From Paenibacillus beijingensis (GTDB lineage: Bacteria; Bacillota; Bacilli; Paenibacillales; Paenibacillaceae), in the NCBI RefSeq assembly GCF_000961095.1, contig NZ_CP011058.1:1579001-1643000 (forward strand): 64,000 bases of DNA, in the 5' to 3' direction. Below the pieces are notes generated by a model. That model worked only from the letters and a program-made list of their open reading frames with translations. It searched no databases and had not been told where the DNA came from. Shown one piece after another: positions 1-9,608 of this stretch (positions are counted from its first letter, which is position 1; the number at the start of each line of letters is the position of its first letter). The position numbers and the translations under genes were made by a program.

Positions 1-485
1 TCCGTGCCGTATTTCGGCCGGCGTTCCCCGACGGTCGGCTCCACCCGCACGATCCGCCACCGTTCGTTCTCCTTCACGAGCCACAGCCGCTCCTGTTCCA
101 GACGCTCCTCGGTGTATATCCGTCCGCGGTGCTCCACCGTCCTTTTAATATGAAGGGCAATGAGCACCGACACCTCGCTTGACGATTCATGAACGCGGAC
201 AAGCGACGCCTTAATTTCGCTTTGCGGTGCGAGTATGCCGCGCGCAAGCTCCCGGCTGTGCAGCCGCTTCAGCCTCTCTTCCATACGCCACCGGTGGTCG
301 TCGTCGGCCAGCAGCCCGTCGAATACCGTAAGGCGGCGGTCGATTTCGGCCTGATTGAAGCAGTTCACATAGCTGTGTACAGCCGCCTTCCACCCTTCCG
401 GCTCCGGGGCCGCTCTTCGCTCCGAGCTCTGCGGCTGGCTCCGCTTGACTTTACGCTTTACCCCCCGGTTGACTGTGCGCGGCAT
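1..485 (-). CDS. Unrecognised protein, N-terminal part only (runs off the left edge)
   Basis: An open frame starts at ATG 485-483 behind AAGGAGGG and stays open to the window edge (about 161 codons seen). The visible part has a basic N-terminus rich in Arg, Lys, Ser and Gln, then a mixed alpha/beta stretch ending in EERLEQERLWLVKENERW and RIVRVEPTVGERRPKYG. I see no signal peptide. The WLV.E...WRIVRVEP pattern resembles the domain preceding an amidase-type C-terminal domain in some Bacillota proteins, but that is recollection and the C-terminus is outside the window. Its 5' untranslated region is made of palindromic repeats. Confidence 0.6.
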   Translation of the reverse strand, partial: MPRTVNRGVKRKVKRSQPQSSERRAAPEPEGWKAAVHSYVNCFNQAEIDRRLTVFDGLLADDDHRWRMEERLKRLHSRELARGILAPQSEIKASLVRVHESSSEVSVLIALHIKRTVEHRGRIYTEERLEQERLWLVKENERWRIVRVEPTVGERRPKYGT

Positions 486-497
486 AGGCACCCTCCT

Positions 498-570
498 TAA
501 ATTTTTGCGAAGCAAAAATCACTTCGAAAGCATAGGCTTCGTTTTTGCGAAGCAAAAGCATTTCGTGAGA
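498..570. repeat. Two palindromic units of a dispersed ~40-bp repeat; rest of 486-934 holds no gene
   Basis: The palindrome TTTTTGCGAAGCAAAAA (502-518) recurs at 543-557, separated by a CTTCGaAAGCATAgGCTTCG-type spacer. The same unit occurs three times at 42984-43082, and in both places it sits directly upstream of the TTTAAGGAG ribosome site of a minus-strand gene. I see nothing gene-like in the remainder of 486-934; the aconitase promoter presumably lies there, with a TATACT-like -10 near 828-835. Confidence 0.75.
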
Positions 571-934
571 TCAAGCTTACCTTTTTGTACTCAAATCGCT
601 TTCCAGTATATGAGCCGCAAATGGAATTCATGCCCGTCATCCGTCGCTGCCGCCCCCGTCTGCCGTATGGCGGGGACAAAAAAAGGGAAACGTTAACAAT
701 GTCGCCGAAAGTCGGCAATATTTCTCTCTCCCTAGTCCACTTCGGATTTGGAGCACAAATTGCGGCGCCGGCCGCCCAATTGAAAGAAATGGTGACGAAT
801 CGCTCTTTACGCCGACCCCGAAATGGCGATATACTATAGAAAATAGCGATTTTGAAATCATGTTTCATACAATGAAACAAAGAGGTATTAATCGCACCCT
901 ACTTCATCCACGCGACAAGGAGGCGTTATTTTTC

Positions 935-3649
935 ATGTCCAAGCAAAACCATTTCTCCGTCCGCTCGTCGCTTGAGTCCGGCGGTAAAACGTACGCCTAT
1001 TACCGGCTGCAAGGGCTTGAGGAACAAGGACTGGGACCCGTATCGAAGCTTCCGTTTTCCATTAAAGTGCTGCTGGAGGCCGCTGTCCGCCAATTCGACG
1101 GCCGCGCCATTACGCCCGAGCATGTGAAGCAGCTTGCCACCTGGTCGGAAGGCCGCGAAGACAAGGAAATCCCGTTCATTCCGGCACGGATCGTGCTGCA
1201 GGACTTCACCGGCGTACCGGTCGTCGTCGATCTGGCAGCGATGCGCGATACCGTGAAAAAAGCGGGCGGGGATCCGAAGCAGATCAATCCGCTCGTACCG
1301 GTCGACCTCGTTATCGACCACTCCGTCATGGTCGACGCGTTCGGAACGCCGGATGCGCTCGCCACGAACATGGATCTCGAATTCGAACGCAACGGAGAGC
1401 GCTACCGCTTCCTGCGCTGGGCGCAAACGGCGTTTGACAACTTCCGCGCAGTGCCGCCGGCAACGGGTATCGTTCACCAGGTCAACCTGGAATATTTGGC
1501 ATCGGTAGCGGCAACGAAAACGGTTGACGGCGAGACGGTTGTTTACCCGGATTCGCTCGTCGGCACCGACTCCCACACGACGATGATCAACGGTCTCGGC
1601 GTTGTCGGCTGGGGCGTCGGCGGCATCGAGGCGGAAGCCGGCATGCTCGGCCAGCCGCTCTACTTCGTCATGCCGGAAGTTATCGGCTTCAAGCTGACCG
1701 GACAGCTGGCCGAAGGCGCGACCGCAACCGACCTGGCGCTGACAGTGACGCAAATTCTCCGTAAAAAAGGCGTTGTCGGCAAGTTCGTCGAGTTCTTCGG
1801 TCCGGGCCTCTCCAACATCAGCCTGGAAGACCGCGCGACGGTTGCCAACATGGCTCCGGAATACGGCGCCACGATCGGCTTCTTCCCGGTCGACGGCGAA
1901 ACGATCCGCTTCCTGCGCGCCACCGGCCGAACTGAGGAGCAAATCGCGCTCGTGGAGTCCTATTACAAAGAGCAGGGCATGTTCCGTACGGACGAAACGC
2001 CGGACCCGGTATTTACCGATCTGGTCGAGCTCGATCTCTCCACCATCGTGCCGTCCCTCGCCGGTCCTAAGCGTCCGCAGGACCGCGTTGAGCTGACGAA
2101 CATGAAGGAAGAGTTCAACAGCATTATCCGCACCCCGATCGAAAAAGGCGGCTACGGCCTCTCCGACGAGAAGATCGGTCAAGTCGTGGACATTCAGCAT
2201 AAAAACGGCAAAACGAGCCAAATGGGCACCGGCGCCGTCGTCATCGCCGCGATTACGAGCTGCACGAACACGTCCAACCCGAGCGTTATGCTGGGCGCGG
2301 GCCTCGTCGCCAAGAAAGCGGTCGAGCGCGGACTTGTGAAGCCCGAATATGTGAAAAGCTCGCTGACGCCGGGTTCCCTCGTCGTTACCGAATATTTGAA
2401 AAAAGCGGATCTGCTTGCGCCGCTCGAGAAGCTCGGCTTCTACGTCGCCGGCTACGGCTGCGCAACGTGCATCGGCAACTCCGGTCCGCTGCCGGACGAA
2501 GTGAGCCAGGCGATCGCCGACAACGATATGACCGTTGCCGCCGTTCTGTCCGGCAACCGGAACTTCGAAGGCCGCGTCCATGCGCAGGTGAAAGCGAACT
2601 ACCTCGCTTCCCCGCCGCTTGTCGTCGCTTACGCGCTGGCGGGCACGGTCAACATCGATCTGGCCAGCGATCCGATCGGCTACGATCCGCAGGGCGCGCC
2701 GGTCTACCTGAAGGACATCTGGCCGACTTCCCAGGAAATCCGCGATGCGGTCGGCACCGCCGTCAGCCCGGAAATGTTCCGTGAGAAGTACGCCAACGTG
2801 TTCACCCAGAACGAGCAGTGGAACGAGATTCCGGTGCCGCAGGGCGAGCTGTACGAGTGGGATGAGAAATCGACCTACATCGCTAACCCGCCGTTCTTTG
2901 AAAACCTCGGCTCCGAAGTCGGCGATATCACCGACATTAAAGCGGCCAACGTGCTTGCCCTGCTCGGCGATTCCGTCACGACGGACCATATCTCGCCGGC
3001 AGGCAACATTAAAGCCGACAGCCCGGCCGGCAAATTCCTGATCGAGCACGGCGTCGACAAGAAGGACTTCAACTCTTACGGTTCCCGCCGCGGCCACCAC
3101 GAAGTGATGATGCGCGGAACGTTCGCGAACATCCGGATCCGCAACCAGGTTGCGCCGGGCACCGAGGGCGGCGTCACGACGTACCTGCCGACCGATGAAG
3201 TGATGTCCATCTACGACGCTTCGATGAAATATCAGGACAAAGACAACAACCTCGTCGTCATCGCCGGCAAAGAGTACGGTACCGGCAGCTCCCGCGACTG
3301 GGCGGCCAAAGGCACCTTCCTGCTCGGCGTCAAAGCGGTCATCGCCGAGAGCTTCGAGCGGATTCACCGCTCCAACCTGGTCGGCATGGGCGTGCTGCCG
3401 CTGCAGTTCCAGCAAGGTCAAGGCTGGAGCACGCTCGGCATCAACGGCCGCGAGAAATTCGACATCGTCGGACTTTCCAATGACGTGACGCCGGGCCAAA
3501 CGGTGCACGTTACCGCAACCCGCGAAGACGGCTCGTCGTTCGAATTCCCGGTTGTCGTCCGCCTCGATTCGATGGTCGACGTCGACTACTACCGCAACGG
3601 CGGCATCCTGCAAACGGTGCTGCGCCAAATGATCGCCGGCGGGAAATAA
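935..3649 (+). CDS. acnA: Aconitate hydratase (aconitase A)
   Basis: TCA-cycle enzyme interconverting citrate and isocitrate through a cytoplasmic [4Fe-4S] cluster. The product of 904 residues is the usual AcnA length. Visible signatures are SCTNTSNPSVMLGAG (first cluster Cys), GYGCATCIGNSG (the other two Cys), and the swivel-domain segment GTGSSRDWAAKG followed by ESFERIHRSNL. The start is placed at ATG 935 because AAGGAGG lies at 917-923; the frame is open further upstream (from 860) without a ribosome site. Family members can act as RNA-binding regulators when they lose the cluster; nothing here shows that. It stands alone and ends in a strong terminator. Confidence 0.97.
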   Translation: MSKQNHFSVRSSLESGGKTYAYYRLQGLEEQGLGPVSKLPFSIKVLLEAAVRQFDGRAITPEHVKQLATWSEGREDKEIPFIPARIVLQDFTGVPVVVDLAAMRDTVKKAGGDPKQINPLVPVDLVIDHSVMVDAFGTPDALATNMDLEFERNGERYRFLRWAQTAFDNFRAVPPATGIVHQVNLEYLASVAATKTVDGETVVYPDSLVGTDSHTTMINGLGVVGWGVGGIEAEAGMLGQPLYFVMPEVIGFKLTGQLAEGATATDLALTVTQILRKKGVVGKFVEFFGPGLSNISLEDRATVANMAPEYGATIGFFPVDGETIRFLRATGRTEEQIALVESYYKEQGMFRTDETPDPVFTDLVELDLSTIVPSLAGPKRPQDRVELTNMKEEFNSIIRTPIEKGGYGLSDEKIGQVVDIQHKNGKTSQMGTGAVVIAAITSCTNTSNPSVMLGAGLVAKKAVERGLVKPEYVKSSLTPGSLVVTEYLKKADLLAPLEKLGFYVAGYGCATCIGNSGPLPDEVSQAIADNDMTVAAVLSGNRNFEGRVHAQVKANYLASPPLVVAYALAGTVNIDLASDPIGYDPQGAPVYLKDIWPTSQEIRDAVGTAVSPEMFREKYANVFTQNEQWNEIPVPQGELYEWDEKSTYIANPPFFENLGSEVGDITDIKAANVLALLGDSVTTDHISPAGNIKADSPAGKFLIEHGVDKKDFNSYGSRRGHHEVMMRGTFANIRIRNQVAPGTEGGVTTYLPTDEVMSIYDASMKYQDKDNNLVVIAGKEYGTGSSRDWAAKGTFLLGVKAVIAESFERIHRSNLVGMGVLPLQFQQGQGWSTLGINGREKFDIVGLSNDVTPGQTVHVTATREDGSSFEFPVVVRLDSMVDVDYYRNGGILQTVLRQMIAGGK

Positions 3650-3667
3650 GCTTCCCCGCCTGCAAAG

Positions 3668-3716
3668 AAGGACTGCGTCCCCGGCATTATCGCCGGGGCG
3701 CAGTCCTTTTTATTTT
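3668..3716 (+). terminator. Intrinsic terminator after acnA
   Basis: AAGGACTGCG and CGCAGTCCTT arms with a GC-rich inner stem (CCCCGGC/GCCGGGG), followed by TTTTTATTTTT. It separates acnA from the convergent nucleoside hydrolase gene and may act in both directions. Confidence 0.9.
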
Positions 3717-3739
3717 TGTACAACGGGATGACGGAGGAC

Positions 3740-4693
3740 TTACAAAAATGCGGCAACAAGCTTGTTGACCGCCCGCTCCGAATCGACTTCAAGGCAAACC
3801 TGCACATCGCGGCCGATCGAAGGATGGGTTCTTTGGTCGGTCACGACCATCCCCGCCGTAAAGCGCCCTTCGCACTCAATGTCAGCTTTTAGGGTCTGCA
3901 TCTTTACCAGACTTGGATCAACCGCAACTAACAGTGCCAAAGGGTCGTGAAGCGGACAGGCTCCGATAAAATCGTTCACTTGGGTGTAATAATTGAAATA
4001 ATAGCTTAACGCCGTCTGCAGATACGCAATTAATTCCCGCTTGTCCGGGCCGGCATTGCGGGCCAGCAGTTCAAGATGGCGGGCGGTCAGCCTTGTTTTC
4101 ATCGTGACGTCCAGCCCTACGATTGTCAAAGGCAAATCGGATTTCAATACCCGTGCCGCCGCTTCCGGATCACCGTGGAAGTTTGCTTCGCAAACCGGGG
4201 TGACATTGCCTGGAGCAGCCACGGTCCCCCCCATCATGACAACTTTTTTGATTTTCGTGCCGATCGACGGGTCTTTCTCAAGCGCCAGCGCCAAATTGGT
4301 CAGTCTGCCAAGCGTAACGAGAGTGATCTCCCCCGGCTGCTCGTTCGCTTTTCGGACGATAAAATCCGCTGCGGATTGTTGAAGCGGCTGCTGGCTGGAA
4401 GCCGGAAGCTCCGCATTTCCAATCCCGTTGTTCCCATGAACATGTACGACCGGTCCCGACCACCTTCGCTGAAGCGGCCCGGCCGCACCGGGTGCAACGG
4501 GGATGTCATAATCCGGATTGGCAAGCTTAATGAGCCGGAGGGTATTGTCGGTTGCCTGCCCCACATCCGTATTACCGAATCCGGTACAAATTCCCTCCAC
4601 GCGAATATTTAGTGCATTCAGCGCATACAAAATAGCCACTGAATCGTCAATCCCGGTATCGACGTCTAGCAAAATAGGATTCATCTTCTGCAT
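3740..4693 (-). CDS. Nucleoside hydrolase (inosine/uridine-preferring family)
   Basis: Hydrolyses ribonucleosides to base plus ribose. The N-terminal DVDTGIDD motif carries the Ca2+-binding aspartates, and PLHDPLA near residue 240 is the C-terminal His/Asp motif of the family. Length 317 aa is typical. The start at 4693 has GGAGGA upstream. It is the last gene of the nucleoside-uptake operon, 72 bp after the second permease, so its likely task is to split imported nucleosides in the cytoplasm for salvage. Base preference cannot be read from sequence alone. Confidence 0.93.
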   Translation of the reverse strand: MQKMNPILLDVDTGIDDSVAILYALNALNIRVEGICTGFGNTDVGQATDNTLRLIKLANPDYDIPVAPGAAGPLQRRWSGPVVHVHGNNGIGNAELPASSQQPLQQSAADFIVRKANEQPGEITLVTLGRLTNLALALEKDPSIGTKIKKVVMMGGTVAAPGNVTPVCEANFHGDPEAAARVLKSDLPLTIVGLDVTMKTRLTARHLELLARNAGPDKRELIAYLQTALSYYFNYYTQVNDFIGACPLHDPLALLVAVDPSLVKMQTLKADIECEGRFTAGMVVTDQRTHPSIGRDVQVCLEVDSERAVNKLVAAFL

Positions 4694-4765
4694 ATTGTTT
4701 TTCCTCCATTATCGGTAGTGCAGTTGAATTGGTGATACGGTGTATGAACGGTTTTTTTGCTCATT

Positions 4766-5707
4766 TTAGACGGCGGCGGCTTTACGTCTGCGTGTACTGG
4801 CTTTGCGCACGGCATAAACCGAAAGTACCGCAACCGTCACGATATAAGGGATCATTGCGATCAGTTGGCTCGGCACTTTATTATCGGGGGTTGTTTCCAC
4901 CGTATTTACAAGTGTCTGGGCCAGTGCAAACAAAAGGGAGCCAAAAAGAATGCCGACCGGATTTTTATTGCCGAAAATGACAACCGCTAGCGCCAGAAAA
5001 CCGGTACCCGCCGTCATCTCTCTGACAAACATACTGGTCATCCCCGTGGACAAATAAGCGCCGGCCAGTCCCGAGAACACTCCTCCCCATATTAGAGCCG
5101 AATATTGAATCCGCTGAACGTCAATGCCAAGGGAACGTGCCGCGGAAGGCTCTTCTCCGACAGCCCGGAGATGAAAGCCGTAAGGCGTATGGTTCAGCAA
5201 AACATAACAAAACAGAACAGCGAGAAACGATAGCCAAACCATTACATTATGTCCACTGAGCAGCTGGCCGAGCACCGGGATGTCTTCAATGAACGGAATG
5301 ACGACATTGGGGATGCGGACCGGATCGGCAGGCATATACTGGCCGTGGGAATGATATAAAATGCTCATCAGCAGGACGGTGGCCGCACCTCCAAAAATAT
5401 TAACGGCAAACCCGGCCACGATGACGTCCACTTTCATTTGAAGGGTAAAAAATGCCATCAAAAGGCTGACCAAAACAGAAGCAAGCATACCCGCCAGCAC
5501 CCCTGCCACCCAGCTACCTGAAGCCGAACCGACGGAGATGGATGTAAAAGCGGAAACGAGCATCAAGCCTTCAATGCCAATATTGATCACTCCCCCCCTG
5601 TCGGTCAGAAGACCGCCGAGAGCGCCCAGCAGAATAGGGGGCAGCAGCCGCAAAAGAACCGCAAAAAAACTTAAATTGACGATTTGTTCCCAGATACTAT
5701 GAAGCAA
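4766..5707 (-). CDS. nupQ: Nucleoside ABC transporter permease (second subunit)
   Basis: A 313-residue integral membrane protein with about eight to ten hydrophobic segments and the BPD_transp_2 character of BmpA-type uptake systems (GALGGLLTDRGGVINIGIEG near the N-terminus, typical of the YufQ/NupQ side). The start is TTG 5707, chosen because AGGAGG precedes it closely; it overlaps the 3' end of the preceding permease by 11 bp, consistent with translational coupling. It forms the membrane channel with the preceding permease, energised by the double-domain ATPase. Substrate by analogy with B. subtilis NupNOPQ is purine nucleosides such as guanosine. Confidence 0.9.
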   Translation of the reverse strand: MLHSIWEQIVNLSFFAVLLRLLPPILLGALGGLLTDRGGVINIGIEGLMLVSAFTSISVGSASGSWVAGVLAGMLASVLVSLLMAFFTLQMKVDVIVAGFAVNIFGGAATVLLMSILYHSHGQYMPADPVRIPNVVIPFIEDIPVLGQLLSGHNVMVWLSFLAVLFCYVLLNHTPYGFHLRAVGEEPSAARSLGIDVQRIQYSALIWGGVFSGLAGAYLSTGMTSMFVREMTAGTGFLALAVVIFGNKNPVGILFGSLLFALAQTLVNTVETTPDNKVPSQLIAMIPYIVTVAVLSVYAVRKASTRRRKAAAV

Positions 5708-6764
5708 CTTCGGCTCCTCCTTTACGCACCGCTTTTCTGCTGTTCAAATAGGCGAATAGAGCTTGAGAGGATACGAAGAGAACGAGCAGCGACTGAATGA
5801 TAACGGCCAGATCGCGAGGCACATCGCTGCCCGCCTGCATGTTCTGCCCTCCTACCGTCAAATAAGCGTAGAAGAAAGCCGACACGAGTATGCCGATCGG
5901 ATGATTGCGCGCCAGCAGGGAAATGATAATGCCGTCAAATCCGAGACCGGTGGAAAAATGATCATTTAACGCCCCCTGCTGGCCGATGACCTCCATCGCC
6001 CCCCCCAGTCCGGCAAGCGCGCCGCTGATGACCATACTGAGAACAATGGCTTTCCGAATATGGATGCCGCCGTATTCCGCAAACAGCGGATTTTTGCCGA
6101 CAAGGCGCAGTTCATATCCCGTCCTTGTTTTGAACAGCAGGATGTAGACGACTGCGGCTGCCGCGAGCGCGAAGACGAAGCTGTACAGGGTCGGAAATCC
6201 TTGCACAATCTGATGCAGCCGGGCGCTGTCCTGCACGTACGGAGTCCTGGCAAAGCCGCCGCTGTTAGCATCCTTTATGACGTTGTTCAACAAATAGGAG
6301 ACAAAGAAGATCCCGATATAATTGAACATTAAGGTGGATACAATCTCATCGGCTTTAAACCGCGCTTTGAGTATGCCCGGCAGGAAAGCGAACAGGCCGC
6401 CGCCGAGTATCGCGCAAACGAGTACAAGCGGAATGTGCATCCAAGCGGACAACCCTTTCATATAAACGGCGGCAACCGCTCCGGTCAGCGCCCCGATATA
6501 AAGCTGCCCCTCCGCGCCCATGCTGAAAACGCCGCTTTGAAAAACGACCGCGATTGCCAGACCGGTAAAGACGAGCGGAACCATCCGGTTCAGAATCGAA
6601 CCGAAGTTAAACGCGTTGGTCAACGGTTCGACAAAAAAGGCGTTCATCGCAGCCAACGGCTCGCTGCTTACGCAGAAAATAACAATAATTCCGATGACGA
6701 GCGATGCAGCGACAGCTCCCGCCAACCCGAAAAGATCTAGAAATACAGCTTTTCTTGGTCTCAT
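5697..6764 (-). CDS. nupP: Nucleoside ABC transporter permease (first subunit)
   Basis: A 355-residue multi-spanning membrane protein of the BmpA-associated permease family (NupP/YufP-like). It begins with a cytoplasmic MRPRK stretch, then a first membrane segment, and contains the family segment VFSMGAEGQLYIGALTGA. Its ATG overlaps the ATPase stop codon (ATGA), and its end overlaps nupQ, so the four transporter genes form one tight operon. Role: half of the heterodimeric membrane channel for nucleoside import. Confidence 0.92.
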   Translation of the reverse strand: MRPRKAVFLDLFGLAGAVAASLVIGIIVIFCVSSEPLAAMNAFFVEPLTNAFNFGSILNRMVPLVFTGLAIAVVFQSGVFSMGAEGQLYIGALTGAVAAVYMKGLSAWMHIPLVLVCAILGGGLFAFLPGILKARFKADEIVSTLMFNYIGIFFVSYLLNNVIKDANSGGFARTPYVQDSARLHQIVQGFPTLYSFVFALAAAAVVYILLFKTRTGYELRLVGKNPLFAEYGGIHIRKAIVLSMVISGALAGLGGAMEVIGQQGALNDHFSTGLGFDGIIISLLARNHPIGILVSAFFYAYLTVGGQNMQAGSDVPRDLAVIIQSLLVLFVSSQALFAYLNSRKAVRKGGAEVAS

Positions 6765-8302
6765 GTCGCTACCGCCTTTCGCTCATCCTTCTTTACCCCA
6801 AGCATGTAATAACCGATTTCTTCCTCTGTCAAATCGTCCGTATTGTTCAGCAAGGCTGTTAGTTCCCCGTTATACAGCACCCCGATCCGGTCGCTCAAGC
6901 TCATAATTTCCGTTAATTCCGCAGACACAAGAAGAACAGCCGCCCCTTCATCGCGGGCCCGGACAATCTCTTTGTGGATGAATTCAATTGAGCCGATGTC
7001 GACTCCCCGGGTCGGCTGAGCCGCAATGAGCAGCTTAGGTTTTTTATGCAGTTCCCGGGCAACGACGATTTTTTGTATATTGCCCCCTGATAACGAGCCC
7101 GCTGGCGTATCTTCGCTTTCCGTGCGGATATCGAACCGTTCAATCAGCTCTCTGGCATGTCTGCGGATTTGGCGTTCATTCAGAAACCATATCCGCCCGA
7201 AAGCTTTTTCCCGGTACTGGTCGAGAATCAGATTTTCCTTCACAGAAGCGGTCAGGCAGGCTCCTCTCGTCTGCCGGTCTTCGGGAATATGTCCAATGCC
7301 CATTGCGCGGATGGCCCGAATAGATTCGCCGGCGAGCGGTTTGTCCTGAAACAGGATTGACCCGCGGTAGCCTTTCCCGAAGCCGGTAATCGCCTCGATC
7401 AACTCCGTCTGACCGTTGCCCTCCACACCGGCGATACCTAAAATTTCACCCGATTTGACTTCAAGCGATACGTTCCTTAGCACAGGCTGCCCGGAATAGG
7501 AATCCTCGTCGCTCAAGCCGTTTATTCGAAGTACCGTCTCTTTCGCACGGGCCGGCGTTTTCTGTACCCTCAGCAAAACCTCCCGGCCAACCATAAGCCG
7601 GGAAATTTCCTCTTTATTCGTTTTGGCGGTGTTCAAGGTTGTAACCGTTTGACCGGCCCTCAGGACCGTAATCCGGTCCGATATGGACATGACTTCATTC
7701 AGCTTGTGCGTGATGAAAATGATCGTATAACCAGTATCCACAAGCTTTCGCAGCGAATGGAAAAGCTCGTCTGTTTCCTGGGGCGTCAGCACCGCCGTCG
7801 GCTCGTCCAGAATGATGAGCCGCGCCCCCCTGTACAATACCTTCAGAATTTCAACACGCTGCTTTAATCCAACCGAAAGCCTGGCGACCGTGGCACTCGA
7901 ATCGACTTTCAACCCATATTCCCGGATCAGCCTATCGGTTTCCAAGAGTGCGGCTTTATGGTCGGAAAGAGCGCCTTTGCGCGGTTCGGAGCCGAGTACG
8001 ATATTTTGTGCGACGGTGAAGGATGGAACCAGCATAAAATGCTGGTGCACCATCCCGATTTCATAGCGGATTGCATCTTTGGGAGTCCTCATTTCGATCT
8101 TTTCGCCTTTGTAGAAGATTTCGCCCTCCGAAGGCGTTTCAAGACCGAACAATATTTTCATCAAGGTTGATTTTCCAGCTCCATTTTCGCCGACAAGCGC
8201 ATGGATTTCTCCGTGCCGGACCGAAAACGAAACGCCTCGGTTGGCTCTTGTCCCGTTTGAATACACTTTATGGATATTTCTCATTTCCAGCAGGTCGGAC
8301 AT
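6761..8302 (-). CDS. nupO: Nucleoside ABC transporter ATP-binding protein, two ATPase domains
   Basis: A 513-residue protein with two fused nucleotide-binding domains, as in sugar and nucleoside importers. The first has Walker A GENGAGKST and Walker B LIILDEPTAVL; the second has the degenerate Walker A GVEGNGQTE, signature LSGGNIQKIVVAREL and a degenerate Walker B. The start is put at ATG 8302 because AAGGGGGTG lies just upstream; an in-frame ATG at 8323 has no comparable site. It lies 26 bp downstream of the binding lipoprotein gene and overlaps the next permease. Confidence 0.93.
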   Translation of the reverse strand: MSDLLEMRNIHKVYSNGTRANRGVSFSVRHGEIHALVGENGAGKSTLMKILFGLETPSEGEIFYKGEKIEMRTPKDAIRYEIGMVHQHFMLVPSFTVAQNIVLGSEPRKGALSDHKAALLETDRLIREYGLKVDSSATVARLSVGLKQRVEILKVLYRGARLIILDEPTAVLTPQETDELFHSLRKLVDTGYTIIFITHKLNEVMSISDRITVLRAGQTVTTLNTAKTNKEEISRLMVGREVLLRVQKTPARAKETVLRINGLSDEDSYSGQPVLRNVSLEVKSGEILGIAGVEGNGQTELIEAITGFGKGYRGSILFQDKPLAGESIRAIRAMGIGHIPEDRQTRGACLTASVKENLILDQYREKAFGRIWFLNERQIRRHARELIERFDIRTESEDTPAGSLSGGNIQKIVVARELHKKPKLLIAAQPTRGVDIGSIEFIHKEIVRARDEGAAVLLVSAELTEIMSLSDRIGVLYNGELTALLNNTDDLTEEEIGYYMLGVKKDERKAVAT

Positions 8303-8328
8303 TGCTGCACCCCCCTTGTTCATCCAAC

Positions 8329-9384
8329 CTATTTAAGCGTAATTTCGCCGGACTCCAGCTTTTTCTGAATCTCCTCGACTTGGTCGCGGATCGTCTGCGG
8401 AACGTTTTTGCTGTACAGATCGTCCTTCGCAAGTCCAACACCGCCCTCGGCAAATCCGAGTTGCTCGGAAACGCCGAATTGGAGTTCGCCCTTCTTGTAC
8501 CGGTCGACTGCCCGGAAGAGCGAATCGCTCACGTTTTTGAGCATTGAGGTCAGTACCGTTCCCGGTTGAACCTCATTCTGGTTGACGTTGCAGCCGATGG
8601 CATAGGTTCCAAGCTCCTTGGCCGCTTCGAACATGCCAAGTCCGCCCGCGCCGGCCGCCGCGAATATAACATCAACCTTCTGCTGCTTAAACTGGGCCAG
8701 GCCAAGCTCTTTGCCTTTCGGAGCGTCCGAAAAACTTCCAACAAACGACGAGATGACCTTGATGTCCCGATCGATATATTGGGCGCCCTGCTCATAACCG
8801 CTTCTGAACTCATTAATAATGGGGATATCCATGCCCCCGATAAAGCCGATTGTTTTGTCTGGATTCGATCCTTTCAGTTCGGTGCTTTTCGTAACCAGGG
8901 CTGCAAAAGCGCCGGCGAGGAACGAACCCTCCTTTTGGTCGTAAATAACGGAATAAACATTCGGGAGCCCTTCAATGGCCACATCAAAGAAAATAAACTT
9001 CTGGTTCGGATAGCGTTTGGCAAGATTAATCGTAATATCGCTCATCTGGCTTGTTCCAGCGATAACGATGTCATATTTGCCGCTCGAAACCATGGATTCG
9101 AGTCCTACCGCCCAGTCGGTCTGGTTGCTGCCGCCTTCCACCACTTTGATTTTCGCGCCAAACTCTTTATCCATGCGTTGCACGCCGGCATTGGCTGAAT
9201 CGAAAAATCCTTGGTCACCGAGATTGCCGTTAATGTAAAGCCCGACTGAGAGGGGAGCCTCTGAACCCCCGATATCCGTCTGAGAGCTGCCGCTCTGGCC
9301 GCTCTTGTTCGATCCGCATCCGGCAGCAATAAATAAAATCACTAGAAGCATCATGCTCAATTTAACCAAATGTTGTTTTTTCAT
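8329..9384 (-). CDS. nupN: BMP-family nucleoside-binding lipoprotein
   Basis: Extracytoplasmic solute-binding protein of 351 residues. It has a type II signal peptide: basic MKKQHLVK, hydrophobic core, lipobox AAGC at about residues 21-24, followed by a Ser/Gly linker. The body has the BmpA/Med fold signatures (YINGNLGDQGFFDSANAGVQ, GFIGGMDIPIINEF). It is the first gene of the nupNOPQ-hydrolase operon and would deliver nucleosides to the permeases. AGGAG precedes the start. BMP proteins mostly bind nucleosides; the co-transcribed nucleoside hydrolase supports that assignment here. Confidence 0.92.
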   Translation of the reverse strand: MKKQHLVKLSMMLLVILFIAAGCGSNKSGQSGSSQTDIGGSEAPLSVGLYINGNLGDQGFFDSANAGVQRMDKEFGAKIKVVEGGSNQTDWAVGLESMVSSGKYDIVIAGTSQMSDITINLAKRYPNQKFIFFDVAIEGLPNVYSVIYDQKEGSFLAGAFAALVTKSTELKGSNPDKTIGFIGGMDIPIINEFRSGYEQGAQYIDRDIKVISSFVGSFSDAPKGKELGLAQFKQQKVDVIFAAAGAGGLGMFEAAKELGTYAIGCNVNQNEVQPGTVLTSMLKNVSDSLFRAVDRYKKGELQFGVSEQLGFAEGGVGLAKDDLYSKNVPQTIRDQVEEIQKKLESGEITLK

Positions 9385-9551
9385 TGTAACTCCTCCGTTT
9401 TTTTTAATACGACTACCTCATTGAACTCCCCCGTCTTGACTCTTCTTTGCAGCCCTCCCCCTCTTTTGGCTCAGGTTGTATATAAGAAAAACTTCTATTC
9501 GAAGCCTTCTCACGATGAATGACCCTGCGTAAGCGGTAGCTTTTCATGCCG

Positions 9552-9599
9552 AACAGAAAGTCCACGCGCTTTATTACTTTAGCGTAGTTACTTTCTGTT
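9552..9599 (-). promoter_or_regulatory. Structured leader of the nup operon (class not identified)
   Basis: In the leader between the terminator at 9609 and the nupN start there is a perfect 10-bp inverted repeat AACAGAAAGT/ACTTTCTGTT (9552-9561 and 9590-9599) enclosing a second small stem (GCGCT with AGCGT). About 100 bases further along the transcript a weak hairpin CTTC-GAATA-GAAG is followed by a T-run. The layout resembles an aptamer plus attenuator, but it does not match the purine riboswitch core and I cannot name the class. Confidence 0.35.
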
Positions 9600-9608
9600 G
9601 CGGTAACA

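Noticed and set aside
926..3628. 900-codon open frame antisense to aconitase
   Set aside because: It shadows acnA, whose motifs are unambiguous; the antisense product is Arg/Asp/Val-rich without motifs, as expected from high-GC codon bias.
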